Origin: Dioscorea cayenensis subsp. rotundata
Taxonomy: Eukaryota; Streptophyta; Magnoliopsida; Dioscoreales; Dioscoreaceae
DNA length: 64,000 nucleotides
Direction: 5' to 3'
Assembly: GCF_009730915.1 (NCBI RefSeq)
Contig: NC_052489.1
Coordinates: forward strand, 29,815,916 to 29,879,915
Made by a program: the position numbers and the translations under genes
Notes under the pieces: generated by a model
Told to the model about the DNA's origin: nothing
The model's database searches: none
Seen by the model: only the letters and a program-made list of their open reading frames with translations
Part shown: positions 23,170 through 36,400 of the stretch, piece by piece
Layout of the letters: each line of letters opens with the position of its first letter
Numbering within the stretch: the first letter of the stretch is position 1

Positions 23170-23733
23170 ATGTCAACAGCCTCTTTCTCTACCCCACTCT
23201 CTCCAGCCACAGCCAACGCCACCGCCACAGCCGCCGGCGTTGGGCTTGGCTACGGTATAGCCATCGCCGTCGGCATCCTAGTCCTCGTCTCCACCATCAT
23301 GCTCGCCTCTTACCTTTGTGTCCGAGTCAAGGGCCGGTCCACCAGGCACCACCACCATCACTCCAACAGTGGCAGCAGCAACACCACCACCACAACCACC
23401 ACCACCGCTACAGCAGCACCCACAACACTCACCCTCGGCCTTGATCGGCCGACCATTGAGTCATTCCCCAAGTTCCTCTTCGGATCCCAAGTAAACCTCC
23501 AGCGCCCAATCACTGGGCCATGTCCGATATGCCTCTCAGAGTACAAGCCCGGAGACGCCATACGGTGTGTGCCGGAGTGTGACCATTGCTTCCATGCTGG
23601 ATGCGTGGACGAGTGGCTTCAGGTGAGTGCCTCATGCCCGCTTTGCCGTAGCTCTCCGGTGCCATCGGCAGCGTCCACCCCACTGGCCACGCCGCTGTCG
23701 GAGCTCATACCGCTGGCGGTGCACTCCAGATGA
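23170..23733 (+). CDS. ATL-family RING-H2 finger E3 ubiquitin ligase
   Basis: Single exon, 187 residues, as usual for ATL genes. A hydrophobic membrane segment covers about residues 27-51. Then a basic His-rich stretch (HHHHHH near 60-64), a Ser/Thr-rich linker with eight threonines in a row, the GLD motif (90-92) and a canonical RING-H2: C118, C121, C137, H139, H142, C145, C156, C159, with the Pro after the third and Trp149 conserved. ATL proteins are membrane-anchored E3 ligases, often acting in stress responses. The linker is GC-rich low complexity (CAC/ACC repeats), so its length may vary. The start ATG gives the only frame containing the domain. The target is unknown. Confidence 0.93.
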   Translation: MSTASFSTPLSPATANATATAAGVGLGYGIAIAVGILVLVSTIMLASYLCVRVKGRSTRHHHHHSNSGSSNTTTTTTTTATAAPTTLTLGLDRPTIESFPKFLFGSQVNLQRPITGPCPICLSEYKPGDAIRCVPECDHCFHAGCVDEWLQVSASCPLCRSSPVPSAASTPLATPLSELIPLAVHSR

Positions 23734-25248
23734 TGGTTTGGGGGTCTCTTGTCTCTGTCTTCATTATCTTGGTTGGCATTATTAGGTGGTCATGCGGTTG
23801 TTGCAGCATTGAATACATTTCTTATTGCTTCATAGTTTTGTTAAAGATCAAAGTCTCGACTCGTTTACATGTCTAACTCATGAATCTCATTAAATACAAA
23901 ATTAAGTGCTCGCAGACCTACCAACTCATGGTTTCAAAGATGATGAAACGAAAAACACATATCTGCAGTAGAAAATATACATATTCCTTCCCTGTGCCTT
24001 CCATATATGCTGCTAAGCATATACACTTATTAACTTAGCTTTGTTTGTGGTGGCGGTGTTTATTAGTATTACATAAGTTATTATCATCGTAGCACATATT
24101 TGAACTGGATCAGTCTGACAGTACTGCTTCAAAACTTGAATTCTCAACCAAACAATAAATAGAACCAATCGGTACCGTCACTGTGCTTACTGAGCAAATT
24201 CCTGGAATAGATGGACGGAAAAGCTAAGTAAATGTGAAGCATATTGCAGTACATGTGCTGTCAATGCATTTGAGAGATTCAACTAAATATAAGCACCATA
24301 CTACCTCAGTTTCATCAAATGACGACTTCATCACAAATTGGATGCAAGAATACTGAGTATCTGGTCCGGTAGGAGCAAGCACTCAATTAACGGCTTCCTA
24401 TCTGCTAACTCTTGCTCGGAGCAGCATCCTCATGTGATGATGGCTGAATCGAGTTTTAAGAATGAAATTGCATCATTAAAAAATTGAAGTTTAAGTAAAG
24501 ACTAAATGCTACACAAGTAATTTATCCATGGTGATGCAATTCACTTTGATAATGCTGTCACTGGCAAATGGGTCATCGAAGGGTTCATTAACAACAAAGC
24601 ATGCTAACATTTATCTTTATAAGCATCCACGTGTAACAAAACAACCAACACTTTACATTCTAAAGATCCATATGCAACAGAACACACACCAACTTCTATC
24701 ATTATAAGCATTCATATGAAACAAGGTGTGCCAACATTTTATCATTCTAAGGATCCCATTTTCTGTTGCTAGTAGAAGCAGTACCGTGAAAACCATCAAA
24801 ACTGCTGATTTTGTACCCAAATACTATTGAAGCCTACCTATTAGCATCCCCAACATCATAAAAGATTATAAATGTTAGTGATATTAAACTTATGCTTAAA
24901 TGGCAACAAACTATCCCACTTCATCAAGTGGGCGACTCTAAGGATGGAGGCATTTAAAACAGGATGGTTCGATGAGCAAAAACATGCTAGAAGGTGGAAA
25001 CACCAAGTGACTATCTCGCGGTTATGACTACTGATTGACCAGAGATCAAAAAGTTGGCTAAAAACCATCAAAAGTGCTGATTTTGTACCCAAATACTATT
25101 GAAGCCTACCTATTAGCATCCCCAACATCATAAAAGATTATAAATGTTAGTGACATTAAACTTATGCTTAAATGGCAACAAACTATCCCACTTCATCAAG
25201 TTTTAAGAAGGAAATGATGAAGAAAATTTGAGTTGAAAAACAGACCTG
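23734..25248. other. Intergenic region after ATL, with a duplicated segment
   Basis: No recognisable gene. It includes the ATL 3' untranslated region and the direct repeat described at 24789-25201. Short open frames here (such as 24856-25092 minus) lie inside the repeat and are not credible. Confidence 0.5.
24789..25201. repeat. 141-bp direct repeat, two copies 272 bp apart
   Basis: Copy 1 is 24789-24929 and copy 2 is 25061-25201. Both start AAAACCATCAAAA and end CCCACTTCATCAAGT with only a few mismatches. The 131 bp between them is single-copy. The high identity points to a recent local duplication. Confidence 0.9.
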
Positions 25249-28200
25249 CTATGGATCTTGAAGGACATGAACAATGGAGGATCTAACTGCATTACGGGGA
25301 CGCTCAAAGTTCAGCTCTGGCAGAAAAACGTCACCCCAGTGATGAGTTCATTGAGTTCAACATGTTGGCTTATCATGAAGTCAAGGTCCACAAGGTAAAA
25401 TGAACTAAGATGCTCTGCTGTGAACTTCAAAGATTTAAACAACTCGAAATGTGCCTAGACCCAAGATGCCAGCTGGATAAGTTGCCAACCTCTAACACAT
25501 CTGTCCCAAAGAGAAGATTGTCACCTCAAAGTTCATGGGACGAACATCTTTCATTTAAGAAATATTAAGAGAACTGGAAGGACTACGTGACAAGATGCAT
25601 GAGAAAATTTACAAAGAGCTATCCACCATGTCATTTCACACACACACACACACACACACGCATGCCCCTCAATATTCAATTATGAGAATACACTAAAAAC
25701 CAATTTCCTTTCATTTATAAGAGCTCTGTATATCAAGGACTTCTACACATTACTTACTCCGGCAAAAATTAGCATGGGACAAATAGGACATGCAAACTGG
25801 GTCAAGTGCAGATTCTCGAGACTATAACTCAGAATTTAACATATTTTGTTTAAATCAGATTTCAGTGATACTGATACTAACAAGGGATAGCTCAATGGCA
25901 TGTAAAACAGCATAAACAGTTGAATAGGTTGTTTTCGAACAAAATACCCCAATCTTACCATTTGTTTCTTTCTGGGCCCTTCAGTCAACAAGTTGTACCT
26001 TAAAACAAGTGGTTGCCATACAGGGAACATCCCAGCCTAAAAAGACAAAAATGAAAGTGGTCAATGAATTAAAATCAAAAAGACAAAATTCAACAAGGTT
26101 TATTGCATAAATCAAACCTATAAAACCTCATCCTGCAAAATATGCAATAATTATACACTTCAAACCCAAGATCGTTGAATATACCCTACGCATGCAAAAT
26201 AAATGCTGTCATCAACATTGGAATGCAGAGGCGTATATGTAATAATCTTGTCTAGGGGGTTAACAAGTAATTATGAATTTTGTAGAGATATATATCAACT
26301 AGCATATTTTGGATGGCATAAATATATGAAATCCAATCAGACAAACACCATACAGCCTAAATACATAAAACTCAGTTGAAGATTTATAATCCTTCCCCAT
26401 TTATTCCTACAAATAGCTATATTGAACCAATTCCAGCTCTTCTAAACCAAAATAGTTAAGAAAAATCAGAGTTCACTGACCTTTTAAATATCTCATACCT
26501 CCATCATAAAGGAAGGGCCATTTCATTAACATTCAACTAGCGTTGACAATTGTCCCAACTAACAAGCCTCCTACAGTCTAAAGACTCACCCCTCCCACTT
26601 TTCTCGCGCAAACAAGGGTATTTTTGAAAAAAAAGTAAACAAGAATAACTACAACAAGATCTAATTGCCAATTTTTTACTAATCATTTATCCAGCAAGCT
26701 AAGCATGCATATGAAACCCTCGAAATCCCCATGACATCTACAATACAGCAATCATGAAATTGGATCCAGGCCTTCAACCCATTCCAGACATGCAGTGCTA
26801 ATGGTACCTTCAACCCAATCCATTAGTAATTGTATCTATATTTGATTCTTGACAGGTTAGGAACAAACCTTAACCCCTAAAAACATCATGCGTTTGTTTA
26901 TCTAGAAAAAGATTCTAGAATTTAGGAGGTAGGCCAATCAACTCTCATAGATATTTATGACACTTAATGGTAGTAACATCATACCCTCAGCATTTTCTGC
27001 ATATCCTGTTAAGTAGAGTTTCCACCGCACCCCCACACCCCCTCTCCCTTCCTCTCACACAAGGCCATGAGGGTCATTGTCAATTTCCAACCTTAAATCT
27101 GCACACTTTCCACCACTACACAGCATCAACGATGAGTATTTTCCAATAATAAAGCAATTCCTAATGTCAAGACTTGCTTGATCCAGACTATGGTTTGCTT
27201 CCTTAACCTTGTCATACCACAGTTCATATTCCACCCAAGTGCTTTCACTCTGATCGTATATATGTTGGCCATTTGCTGGATTTTCCTTGTATATAAAACA
27301 ACTACATCACTCTTTGGTGATTTCATCACCACATGAAAGAAACAAATAAATCATACAATCATTTAGCCAATTGTACATTATGATCCTAATGTATCATACC
27401 TCTTGACCAGCATACTTTCAATGTACATCTTGCAAAAATGCAGCCAAAACTGGCACAAAAATTGCCAACAGGTCATAATTGCTAGATGTTTGAGTTCTAC
27501 CACTCCGAGATTGTGTTTAAGCTCTGCCTTCATCGCCGCCTTATCCAGTTCGAGAACAGATAGCTTCAAATCAGCAACATCGGAGCACATATTATCATCC
27601 ACACGAAACCCTTTATATAATAAGTTCTCCAATCTCCTCAGACCAGTGAACTTTCCAATACAATACTCGTAACTATTACAGGGTGAGACTGAATTCACAA
27701 GTTTCAACACAAAACAATGGGTCACGTGAAAGCCATATCAATTAACAACTCCATGATAAAAAGGACACACAAAACTGAGCATAGCTTCATTGTTAAAAAT
27801 ATTTGGACCTTATGCAGCTGAAAACTCAGGAAAAAAAAAAAACCACCAACAAATCAAAAGGGCAATCTATCTTCAAATAAGTAATAAGTGGCTGATACAG
27901 ATTTTGCCTGAGGTAATATAGATGTGCAACTATGAATAACTAATATAGGAAATGCCATTCTGAAAAGATACATCAGAAGGCAGGGAAAACCAACAAATTT
28001 CAGATATAGACTTCAGGTAAAAGGAAAAAAATAACTTGCCTCCAAAAGTACCATCCATAAGTAGTCAATCCATCTCCATGTGATCTGCAAGACAACTCCA
28101 AGATGGTCTCTAGCCAAAAATGACAGATTTTCTTTGATGGAGGCGATGATATTCTTTTGATAACTAAGCTCAGACACATTTAAACATCCTAATAAATAGA

Positions 28201-28581
28201 AACCTAGAGCCTAAGCATAAAAATATAACAGAAACATGATAGGAATATTGATAAAGAATGCCTATAGGAAACTATGGCCTTCCTTCTGGGTTCCGACCTA
28301 GATATCAATTGTCGGACAACCATAGTAAGGAATTGCAGAATCATCTAACCTTACTCTAAGTCAATTCAATACAATCATCCACGTTTATGATCAACCCAGC
28401 TTGTTAAACAGTTGAAAAATTGACTTGCTGACAAGGCTTCAAATGTCAAAATTCAGCCTATATCAGAAACAGATAACCTTTGAACCGCAAAATTCAAGAT
28501 GTAAACAATGCGAACAGGAACATAAAATCTGAATATGTTATCCCCATCAGTTACCTCAACTGATATCCTCCTGAAGCCACT
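25249..28581 (-). CDS. Candidate unrecognised multi-exon gene or pseudogene (incomplete model)
   Basis: I do not recognise a family. Several short segments look like exons, with open frames bordered by splice signals: 28555-28581 (SGFRRISVE, TTGCAG acceptor, GTAACT donor), 28040-28084 (ITWRWIDYLWMVLLE, possible GC donor), an open stretch ending at a GTATGA donor at 27400 (VADLKLSVLELDKAAMKAEL ... SMLVKR), an open segment about 27180-27285 (STWVEYELWYDKVKEANHSL), 25959-26036 (AGMFPVWQPLVLRYN ... GPRKKQM, GTAAGA donor), and a possible last exon 25249-25314 (LNFERPRNAVRSSIVHVLQD, then one residue and TAG). Phases do not all join, the 5' end is missing, and the plus strand near 25260-25560 is also fairly open. 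It could be a real gene with missed exons, a pseudogene, or chance. Treat the boundaries as a search interval. Confidence 0.3.
25637..25659. repeat. CA dinucleotide microsatellite
   Basis: About eleven CA units in a row. Confidence 0.9.
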
Positions 28582-29932
28582 CTGCAATTTACAGCGGATT
28601 TGCCACAACAAACACTCATCTCAAGCACTATACCTCTCAGCTAAATTTTCAAGAGCATTACCATGGTGATACCAAATGCTTGCTAAGCTATACAAATACA
28701 GGTGGCATTAAACCACCAGAATTTTCACTCTCACAACCGCCATCAGCCCACCAATAGCCTTGCATACACATCACCATAGATGTTGAGCAATACTTGCACC
28801 AAAAATCCTTTCCTCCTGTTATGAAGTCTAAATAATAGCGATAATTTATAAATGAAAGCCACGTAAAAAATCAGTTGGAAAGAACTAGATAAAGTATTTT
28901 CAAGCTTTCCAATGATTGATACTTAGTAACCAATGGATGATTACGAACATTTCAAAGTAGGCAATTCCATTATTCTGAACAGCATGATGCACATGCAATA
29001 TCAAAGTTCAGATAAACCATTCGTAATAGTTCGATAGAATCTCATGTACCATTTGTTCACCATACAAGATCAAAGTGAAGATAAACTATTCACAACAGTG
29101 CTATAGAATCTAACATACCAATTGTTTGCTGCACTAATAACCTAACTAGATGATACACTGACAACTTACGGATCAAGTAAACAATGAATGTCAAGAGCAC
29201 CTTCTACCATAGAATTATAATTGCAACAGCATCCATCAATTAATGCTTTATTTTATCAGTTCACAAGTATCTACCGATACAATTGCATCCTAACTCTAAC
29301 ACAGGTAGCCTTATAAGTTCTAGCAGCTTCTCAAATCATTCCAAATTGGGAATGTACATGAATCAACCATTCCAAGAGTTGATCCTTCTAGAACACTACA
29401 AAGATAAATCAACCATCTCAAGATCCAAATTGTTACTGTAAGGCAATTAAGAAATACTCACAACCAAATTACTACAATCAACACCCTAGTAAGGCATCTG
29501 AAACTTTGGTGCCAAATCTACCATTAAAAAGCCACAAATTCTAATTTAGAGTGGCAACTGCTGAAAGTGATAGAAAGTTTCTCCTACGCGAACCAAATAT
29601 AAGCCACTCATTTATGGAACATAATCTAAGGGACCGCAAAATTGATAGTAATCAAGGTAAATAAACAGTAAACGAACTTTTTAACAAATACAAAAGACAA
29701 GCTCAGAAAAGGCAGAACCACCTCCAGTCACCAAAATATGTTGATAGCATCATTCTTTGCATAGAATCATAATGGAAGAAATAAAACATGTTAGTTTATA
29801 ACTTATAAGAATCCAGAACTCATTATGGAGAATACCAAACAAGCATTCACCAACTAACCATAAAATATTGAAAACCACAAGAAAGTACCAAATATTCTAT
29901 TTGTACTAAAAAAAGCATTTAGCTGGAGAGAT
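28582..29932. other. Region downstream of the FLX-like gene, nothing recognised
   Basis: No supported coding frame. It presumably includes the FLX-like 3' untranslated region next to 29932. Confidence 0.45.
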
Positions 29933-31462
29933 CTAATGGCGAGGTGGTGGACGAGACTTATCAAAGCCTCCCCATGGTCCAGACCCAGCACCATATGAAG
30001 GACCCTGCTCAGCAACACCCTAGTAAGGCAAATGTACAATATGTTCATAGGTCAAAAGTCAAGTGATTATAACTTAACCAGTATGAGTTATGAGAATGCC
30101 AAAACACTTTAAAGTAACCATACCGAGTGAGGGTTGTAAGCGCTCCCAAAAGATAGAGGATAAGCGCCCTCGGGATTAACATGATTCATTCCGTAAGCGC
30201 GACCTTTAACCAACAGTAGATAATATCAAAGTCCACACTGGTATCCAAATCAAGTAACCAGTAGCTTTATAATCACATGAAGACTAACATCAGCAACCAA
30301 AGGAATCTAAAAGATCAGAATAGTGTTAAAAGAAACAAATTTCAAATACAAATGCAGTTAAAGGGATGCATAGCGGCAAAAAATAAATTCACCAGAAACA
30401 GCCACGTTCATCATACAAGCACATTCATAAAGAAACTCAGTGGTCTCTTAGTTGAATACTAAAATGGAAGCCTCAAAAAATAGTTCCTCATAGTACCAAA
30501 GAAGCTATAGCATACTGCTTCTATATGTGAAAAAGAACCATAAATGATGAAATTAGTCATCATAAGCACACGATATGGCATTTGGACTGGAAAGTAAAAA
30601 ATCACTCTAAGCAGGCATAGAAACACTAAGGCAACAATGATGGTAGCATTGATAACTAGCTCCCAGGGGTTCTGCTCTGACAGAACTTACCACCTCCCAT
30701 AGGTCTCCTTTCAGCATTTCCCATATTAGTTCGCAGCATTTCAATTTCTCGCGCCATTGAAACCATGTTTTTTTCCATTGTTTGTCTGTGTTCCATAAGC
30801 TCCACATTTCTTGTCTTCTCATACTCAAATGCCCTCCTGCCAAATAAAAGAACCATGCTGAAGTGATTGTTCTTTGAAACAAATCAGACAAATGAACAGG
30901 CCGCATCACGCCGTAGATTCAATAAGAATAACCTGATATGCATAAGCTCTTGTTGGAGGCCCTCAATCTCTGACCTCAGGTGAGGAATTTGCTGGTTATC
31001 AGACCGCACAACAGCCAATTCCTTTGTAAGAGTATTAACTTGCCCAGTGAGGTCTTGTCTTAGGACATTTAGCTTTTGAACTTCTTTGCGGAGCTGTATT
31101 GCCTCATTTCTTAAAGGTTCGCTTGCTCTAACATCAGCTTCCAACTTCAATACCTTCTCAAGCAGCTCCCTGCACTGTGCCTCTTTTTCTGCCTTCAAAT
31201 CTGCAATAACAATGTTCATATGATGGAGTTCCTCCTTCAGAACACCCACCTCCCGCTGCATTCCAGCACGGTCATCAGCCAGCCTGTGGTTATCCGCCAA
31301 AAGTCTCTGGATTTCGATGTGCTGCAATTCAAGCTCTTCCTCAAGCAACACAGGGTGGGGTGGACGAGGAGCAGGACCACGGATAAATGGCACTTCTTGG
31401 GCATTAGGATGACCACGGCGACTGTTCATAACATGGCGAGGTCCGTGACCTCTTCCAGCCAT
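29933..31462 (-). CDS. FLX-like coiled-coil protein (FLOWERING LOCUS C EXPRESSOR family)
   Basis: Four coding exons (30933-31462, 30691-30836, 30124-30203, 29933-30019) with GT-AG introns and matching phases give 280 residues. It begins [19 protein letters not shown], has a short Pro-rich segment, then a long coiled coil at about residues 40-225 ([23 protein letters not shown] ... through [12 protein letters not shown]). The tail is Gly/Pro/Tyr-rich ([16 protein letters not shown] ... [12 protein letters not shown]). This architecture is that of FLX and FLX-like proteins. Arabidopsis FLX works with FRIGIDA to promote FLC transcription; the role of a given FLX-like paralogue is less clear. A 5' untranslated exon is likely: a GTAAGT donor lies at 32659 and a CAG acceptor at 31474-31476, just before the ATG, implying a 1.2 kb leader intron. 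Confidence 0.88.
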
Positions 31463-33490
31463 CCTGTGTTATGCTGAAAAACCAGCAAGAAAGGTTGTGT
31501 ATCATCAGTCTCCCTAACTTTAACCCAAATCCCAAAAGAAGATTAAAAGTACCGGTCAGAGAACACAAAGACAATTTATTCAGGAACATCATAATTCATA
31601 CATAATACTCTAATTACAAGTGTGGAACCAGCAGAAGATACGCAATGATTAAGCACTTAATCTATTCTATATGCTTTAAAAGCAAAGCAACAAAATAACT
31701 AATGACTAACTGAATCTGATGTAAAACTTTGTGTTTTCAATGTGACAAAAAATCACATGGCGCGGTTTTTTTTGTTTCCATGCTAAAAAAATATACCACA
31801 AAAACATTATGTTATTTAAGAAAGGCTACCCGCTTATTTCCTCCACTCTATAAGCACCTCCAAAAGAACCACCAAACCAGACAGAGTCCGTTAAGCTACA
31901 AAACGGAAGCCAGTTGATGGGATCAAAACAGACAAGGTTTCCCTCTATGCCAACTATGAGTTAAATACCTGACTTCATTCATCCCGTATCTAGAATTTTC
32001 TAAAATCCAAAAATGGTTTCACTTGAGGATTCAAGGTAGAAATTGAACATCTTTTTTCTATCTGAGAAAGGCTACCAGCTTATAGCTATATCTCAACTTC
32101 AATAAACACCTCAGCAGAGAAATGCAAAACAAGATAGATCACAACAAATGACACAGGAAATACACCAACAAGGTTTCCCTTTTTCCAAACTATGAGTTCT
32201 ATATAACTGAGTTCATCACATATCTAACATTTCCAAGCATCAACTTCACCCATGCCTTCACCAAATCCAAAAGCATCCTTATCTTAGGCTACAAGAAAGA
32301 TATCAGATCATAAACTTCTAGCCAAACCCTAAAACCATCATATCTTGGAAGAAAAGTATCAGACTAAACCAAATTTCACAATTAGAACCTAAATCAAAGA
32401 CAAAACACCAGAAAACCATAACAATCCAAAATTGCTAACATCAAAGAAATTAAATAAGAAAAAACCAGCAACTCAGCAACTCAAACAAGATAAACAAACC
32501 AGTACCAAACCATCACAACAGATATTCAACAAAAGTACTTTTAAGCTAAATTTAAAGTAAAACAATCAATTATTCCATCAAGAAACGACGAAAACAAGCG
32601 ATCACATCATCGATGAACGCAACCCTTTGTGTGAATCTTTGCCGTGGCTTCGAACTTACCGAATAAAGATCAAAGTAAACCAAATCAAAGACAAATAAGA
32701 GAGAGAGGAAAAAGAAAAAGGATGCTGAGGGTTTTACAGATCAGAAGAAGAGCAAGAACAACCTGGGAAGATCGTGAGGGTTTCTTGGTTCCTCAAAAGC
32801 GAAAAACCAAAGTTTTAGGTTATGATCCTTTTTGTTTGTGCTGTTCCTCTTGAATATATCTCTTGAAACCAGGTGCCATCGTGTTCGATCTTATCCCGAG
32901 ACGAAATGGACGGTGGATTAGAGGTTGATTCACTTCAATGGACAAGATGCGCTGGGATTATATGTGGAAAGTGAAGTTGGATTTTTATTTTTTATTTTAT
33001 TATTATTTGTTTTAAGGAAAGAGAGTTTTCCATGTGGCAAGAATGTTAGAAAAATTAAAAAAAAAATGAATTTGTTATTTTTTGGTTAAAAAATTAATAT
33101 ACATATATATATTGAGAGAAGCCAAAAAAACGTGTTTTTTATTTTTTAGAATGATTCGGCATGCGCACAGTGAGCCGATAATGATTTGTCCATGCCTCTC
33201 ACCTGACCAATACAAGAATTGAGTTGCAAATCTACACCCTCAGTCAAAGACTCCGGGAACCATTGGGTCTAATGTATTTCAAACTTAAACAAAGAAAATT
33301 TAACAAATCAAATTTTTGGCAGGACAAATGCTGTTTGACTAAAGATCCTTTGGCATATAAAACATGGATCGATATGTTCTTTCATTAAAAGAGAAAGATG
33401 AAGGGGAAAATAAGTTACTAGTACAGAAAAGAGTCTTTCAGTCAAAAATTTTGCCATCAATTTGAGGTGACAAACAAAACAAAGATGAAT
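31463..33490. other. FLX-like 5'-UTR intron, leader exon and promoter; DGS1 3' spacer
   Basis: 31474-32659 is the inferred leader intron of the FLX-like gene, and about 32660-32880 its untranslated first exon, AG-rich on the plus strand. 32880-33490 is the spacer to the DGS1 stop codon and must hold the FLX-like promoter. I see no other gene. Confidence 0.5.
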
Positions 33491-36400
33491 TTAGCGCCGT
33501 TTGGAGGAAGGAAGCAGGCAGTCATACATTCCACCCAAACGAGAAGTTACAGCGAGTTTGTACTCTGTTTTCAATTCTGGCTTGGCTAGATCAACAATAT
33601 CTTGTCTCAAACTGCAAGACAACGCAATCATCAGTTTGCCCTGCCGTGTTTGATTCCCAGTTTTGAAAAATGATCATTTGAGTTAACAACAAACCTTAAC
33701 CATTCACCGGTTTCTTTCGCGTGTCTCTCTACCGCTTTGAACAATCGATCCAAGCTATACAGCAGCAATCCGAACATGCATTTCGATTCTTCCACCTGTA
33801 AAAGGAAAAGGCAGGGTGATTGATTGTGCGAGGATTGCTCTTTCTGTAAATGATCTCGGAGTCATTACCTGAATGATTTATGGTATGTTTACAATAATAT
33901 CACAGGAACAACAGAAGTCAATATTACAAACAACAATGATTTGAGTTTTGATAGTTGTATAGAGTTTAAAAGACTGCCTAGAATCATTGTTTTGATTAGA
34001 TCTGCATAAGCTATGACTGCCTAGGGTCAAACTAAACTTGGCCCTGGGGATGCATTGGGACATGGAAATCTAGCTTTTATAACCACATGAAAGCCAATTT
34101 AATGGTAAAAAAGGTATATGTTACTGTCAAAAGGAGCACAGATGCAATTGGATGCAACCCTGTATTCATGTGTCTCAAACTTCAAATCTTATATAGCCAT
34201 GCTTTGTCAATAATATTCCTAACATTTGGTGAATTAAGAATCAACATTTTGTTAGTAAGAAATGCATACCCTATCACAAATTAATTGGAAAATAACATCC
34301 ATACCAATCCTTGATCAATACAGGTCTGGAATTGCATAATCCTTTTCTCGACTTCAACAACAAGAAGTCTCCTTTGAAGACGAGCAATCCTTCCTTTACC
34401 TTCTGCGCCTTTGTCCTGTTTATCAGAAATAACATGTGATTGAATGACACCTTACATTAAAAAGATTTAATGCAAACCACAGCTCAACATGACGTATAGG
34501 AACAAAATTAGCATAGTCCAAATTTAAGAAAATGCTCATTGGCCATCACCTGCAGAATCCATGTTCTTACTAGCATGAGCAGAAGAAGGGAAAGAAAAAA
34601 GGCAGGCAGAGCAGCCAGAATAGCAAAATTTATTTCATTTGCCCTGAGAATCTGATTCAGTTCAAGCATTGCCCTGCACAACAGCACAATCACATTAGAT
34701 AGCTCCAGCACCAGGAAAAAATGACACAGTTTTTTTCAAAATAAATCCTCATGTGGTAGGAATTATCTGACTCACGTCTCCAGGTCGAGTTTTAGCTTTT
34801 GAATCTGCAAAAAGCAAAAGGACCATAAGCAAAAAGAACACAAAATAATTTGAAGTATGTGTAACAAACGACACCTGAATAAGCATGGCACGAGCAAGCT
34901 CCCCACTGAGAAGATTTTGAAGCGGATGCATCACCTCCTTCTCATATCTGCATTGCGTGTGTTACATTACCAAGAGTGCATAAACCAAAAATGCATTAGG
35001 GATCAAAAAATCAATGATTAACCAATAATTAGTAACAGATGATCATGTATCAAGTAGAGTAATGAATTGCATGCGGAAGAACTGAGAAATATATCCAATA
35101 TCATTATTAGTTTAATGCCGGTGTGTAGAGCATCCACTTGTCCACATGGATAATAAACATACAACATCTTCACAATGGAAAAAATGGATTTTACCTGGAC
35201 ATCACAATTTCTAGGAGTTCCTGGTCTGCTATGTTCTCTGGTAGCTTTTGACCTTTTGTTTGCTCACCAAAGGCCAACAGCATCCTGCAATTAGCTTTAT
35301 TGAATTCCAAACTGAGAAAATCTAAAATCAATTAAAATTAAATTTGAATTGCAGAAAACTTCATTAAATATAGCACTTTTAACTCCAAGGTAACAGTAAA
35401 ATCAATAATTATTTGTAAATAGGGCAACTACATCGATTTCCACACGGCTGCTATATATGGTCTTAAAATTTATGGAGTTTGGGCAGTCAAAAAAACCATG
35501 CCTTTTCAACTTATCATCCATTTTTTTTTCTCTCTTTATGAGAAGTGATAAATTAAGTGCCCTATGGAATGTGACAATCCCCATCCAAAGTAATTGAGGT
35601 GGTTGGTTTTCCATGGTTTATATTGACACGCACTCAATAACAATATGGAAACTCAGGCACTCTTATATCTCCCACTGCCTTAAAGTTAAGCAAATTTTGG
35701 ATCATTTTTTCTTTTCAGGCTGATCCAATTGGACCTAGTGTATGTTGCATCAGAATCAAGACAGGATTTGGGGTATGAAGTCAATTAAGCAATGGCTCAT
35801 ACTCCAGTGAGCAACAGGACAATCCAGCAGCACCACCCATGCAGTCTACCAGCTGAGAAGCATATCATCCAAGAAATTGTACTGCAGACACAGAGCCCCT
35901 ATCACATTTGATGCAACTAGAAAGCAGATTCTCCCTCTCTTTCCTTGAAATTGGTGGTAATAACTTAATGTCAAGGTAAATCATTAGAAAGCAATCACAA
36001 TTGTACATTTTCTTTTCAGTATATATTTAAAGGCTATTTAGATAAACAAATGGCATATTACAGTCTGCATAAATTATCATCATAGAAACCAGACTAACTA
36101 AAGGTAAATTAGGAAATAAAAATTCAAGAGGTTTGTCTGTCTGTTAGTTTTCTTCCCCTTATGCTGTATTTAACCATAAAGGTGCAAATTTGGGTCATAA
36201 ATATCCACATTTAAGCAATGACAGGGAGGGACCAAGGAAGTGTGATGACCATAACAAGGTATTTTAAAAATAAAAATAAGAATAAATCAAATGGGATAAA
36301 AAGAGGTTAACCTGTGGAGAGAATTTGCAGTCAACTGCACCTCTTCAACTTCCATGACACCCTTGTGCCTCCTTCTAAAAGTCTCAAATAGCTCATCTCT

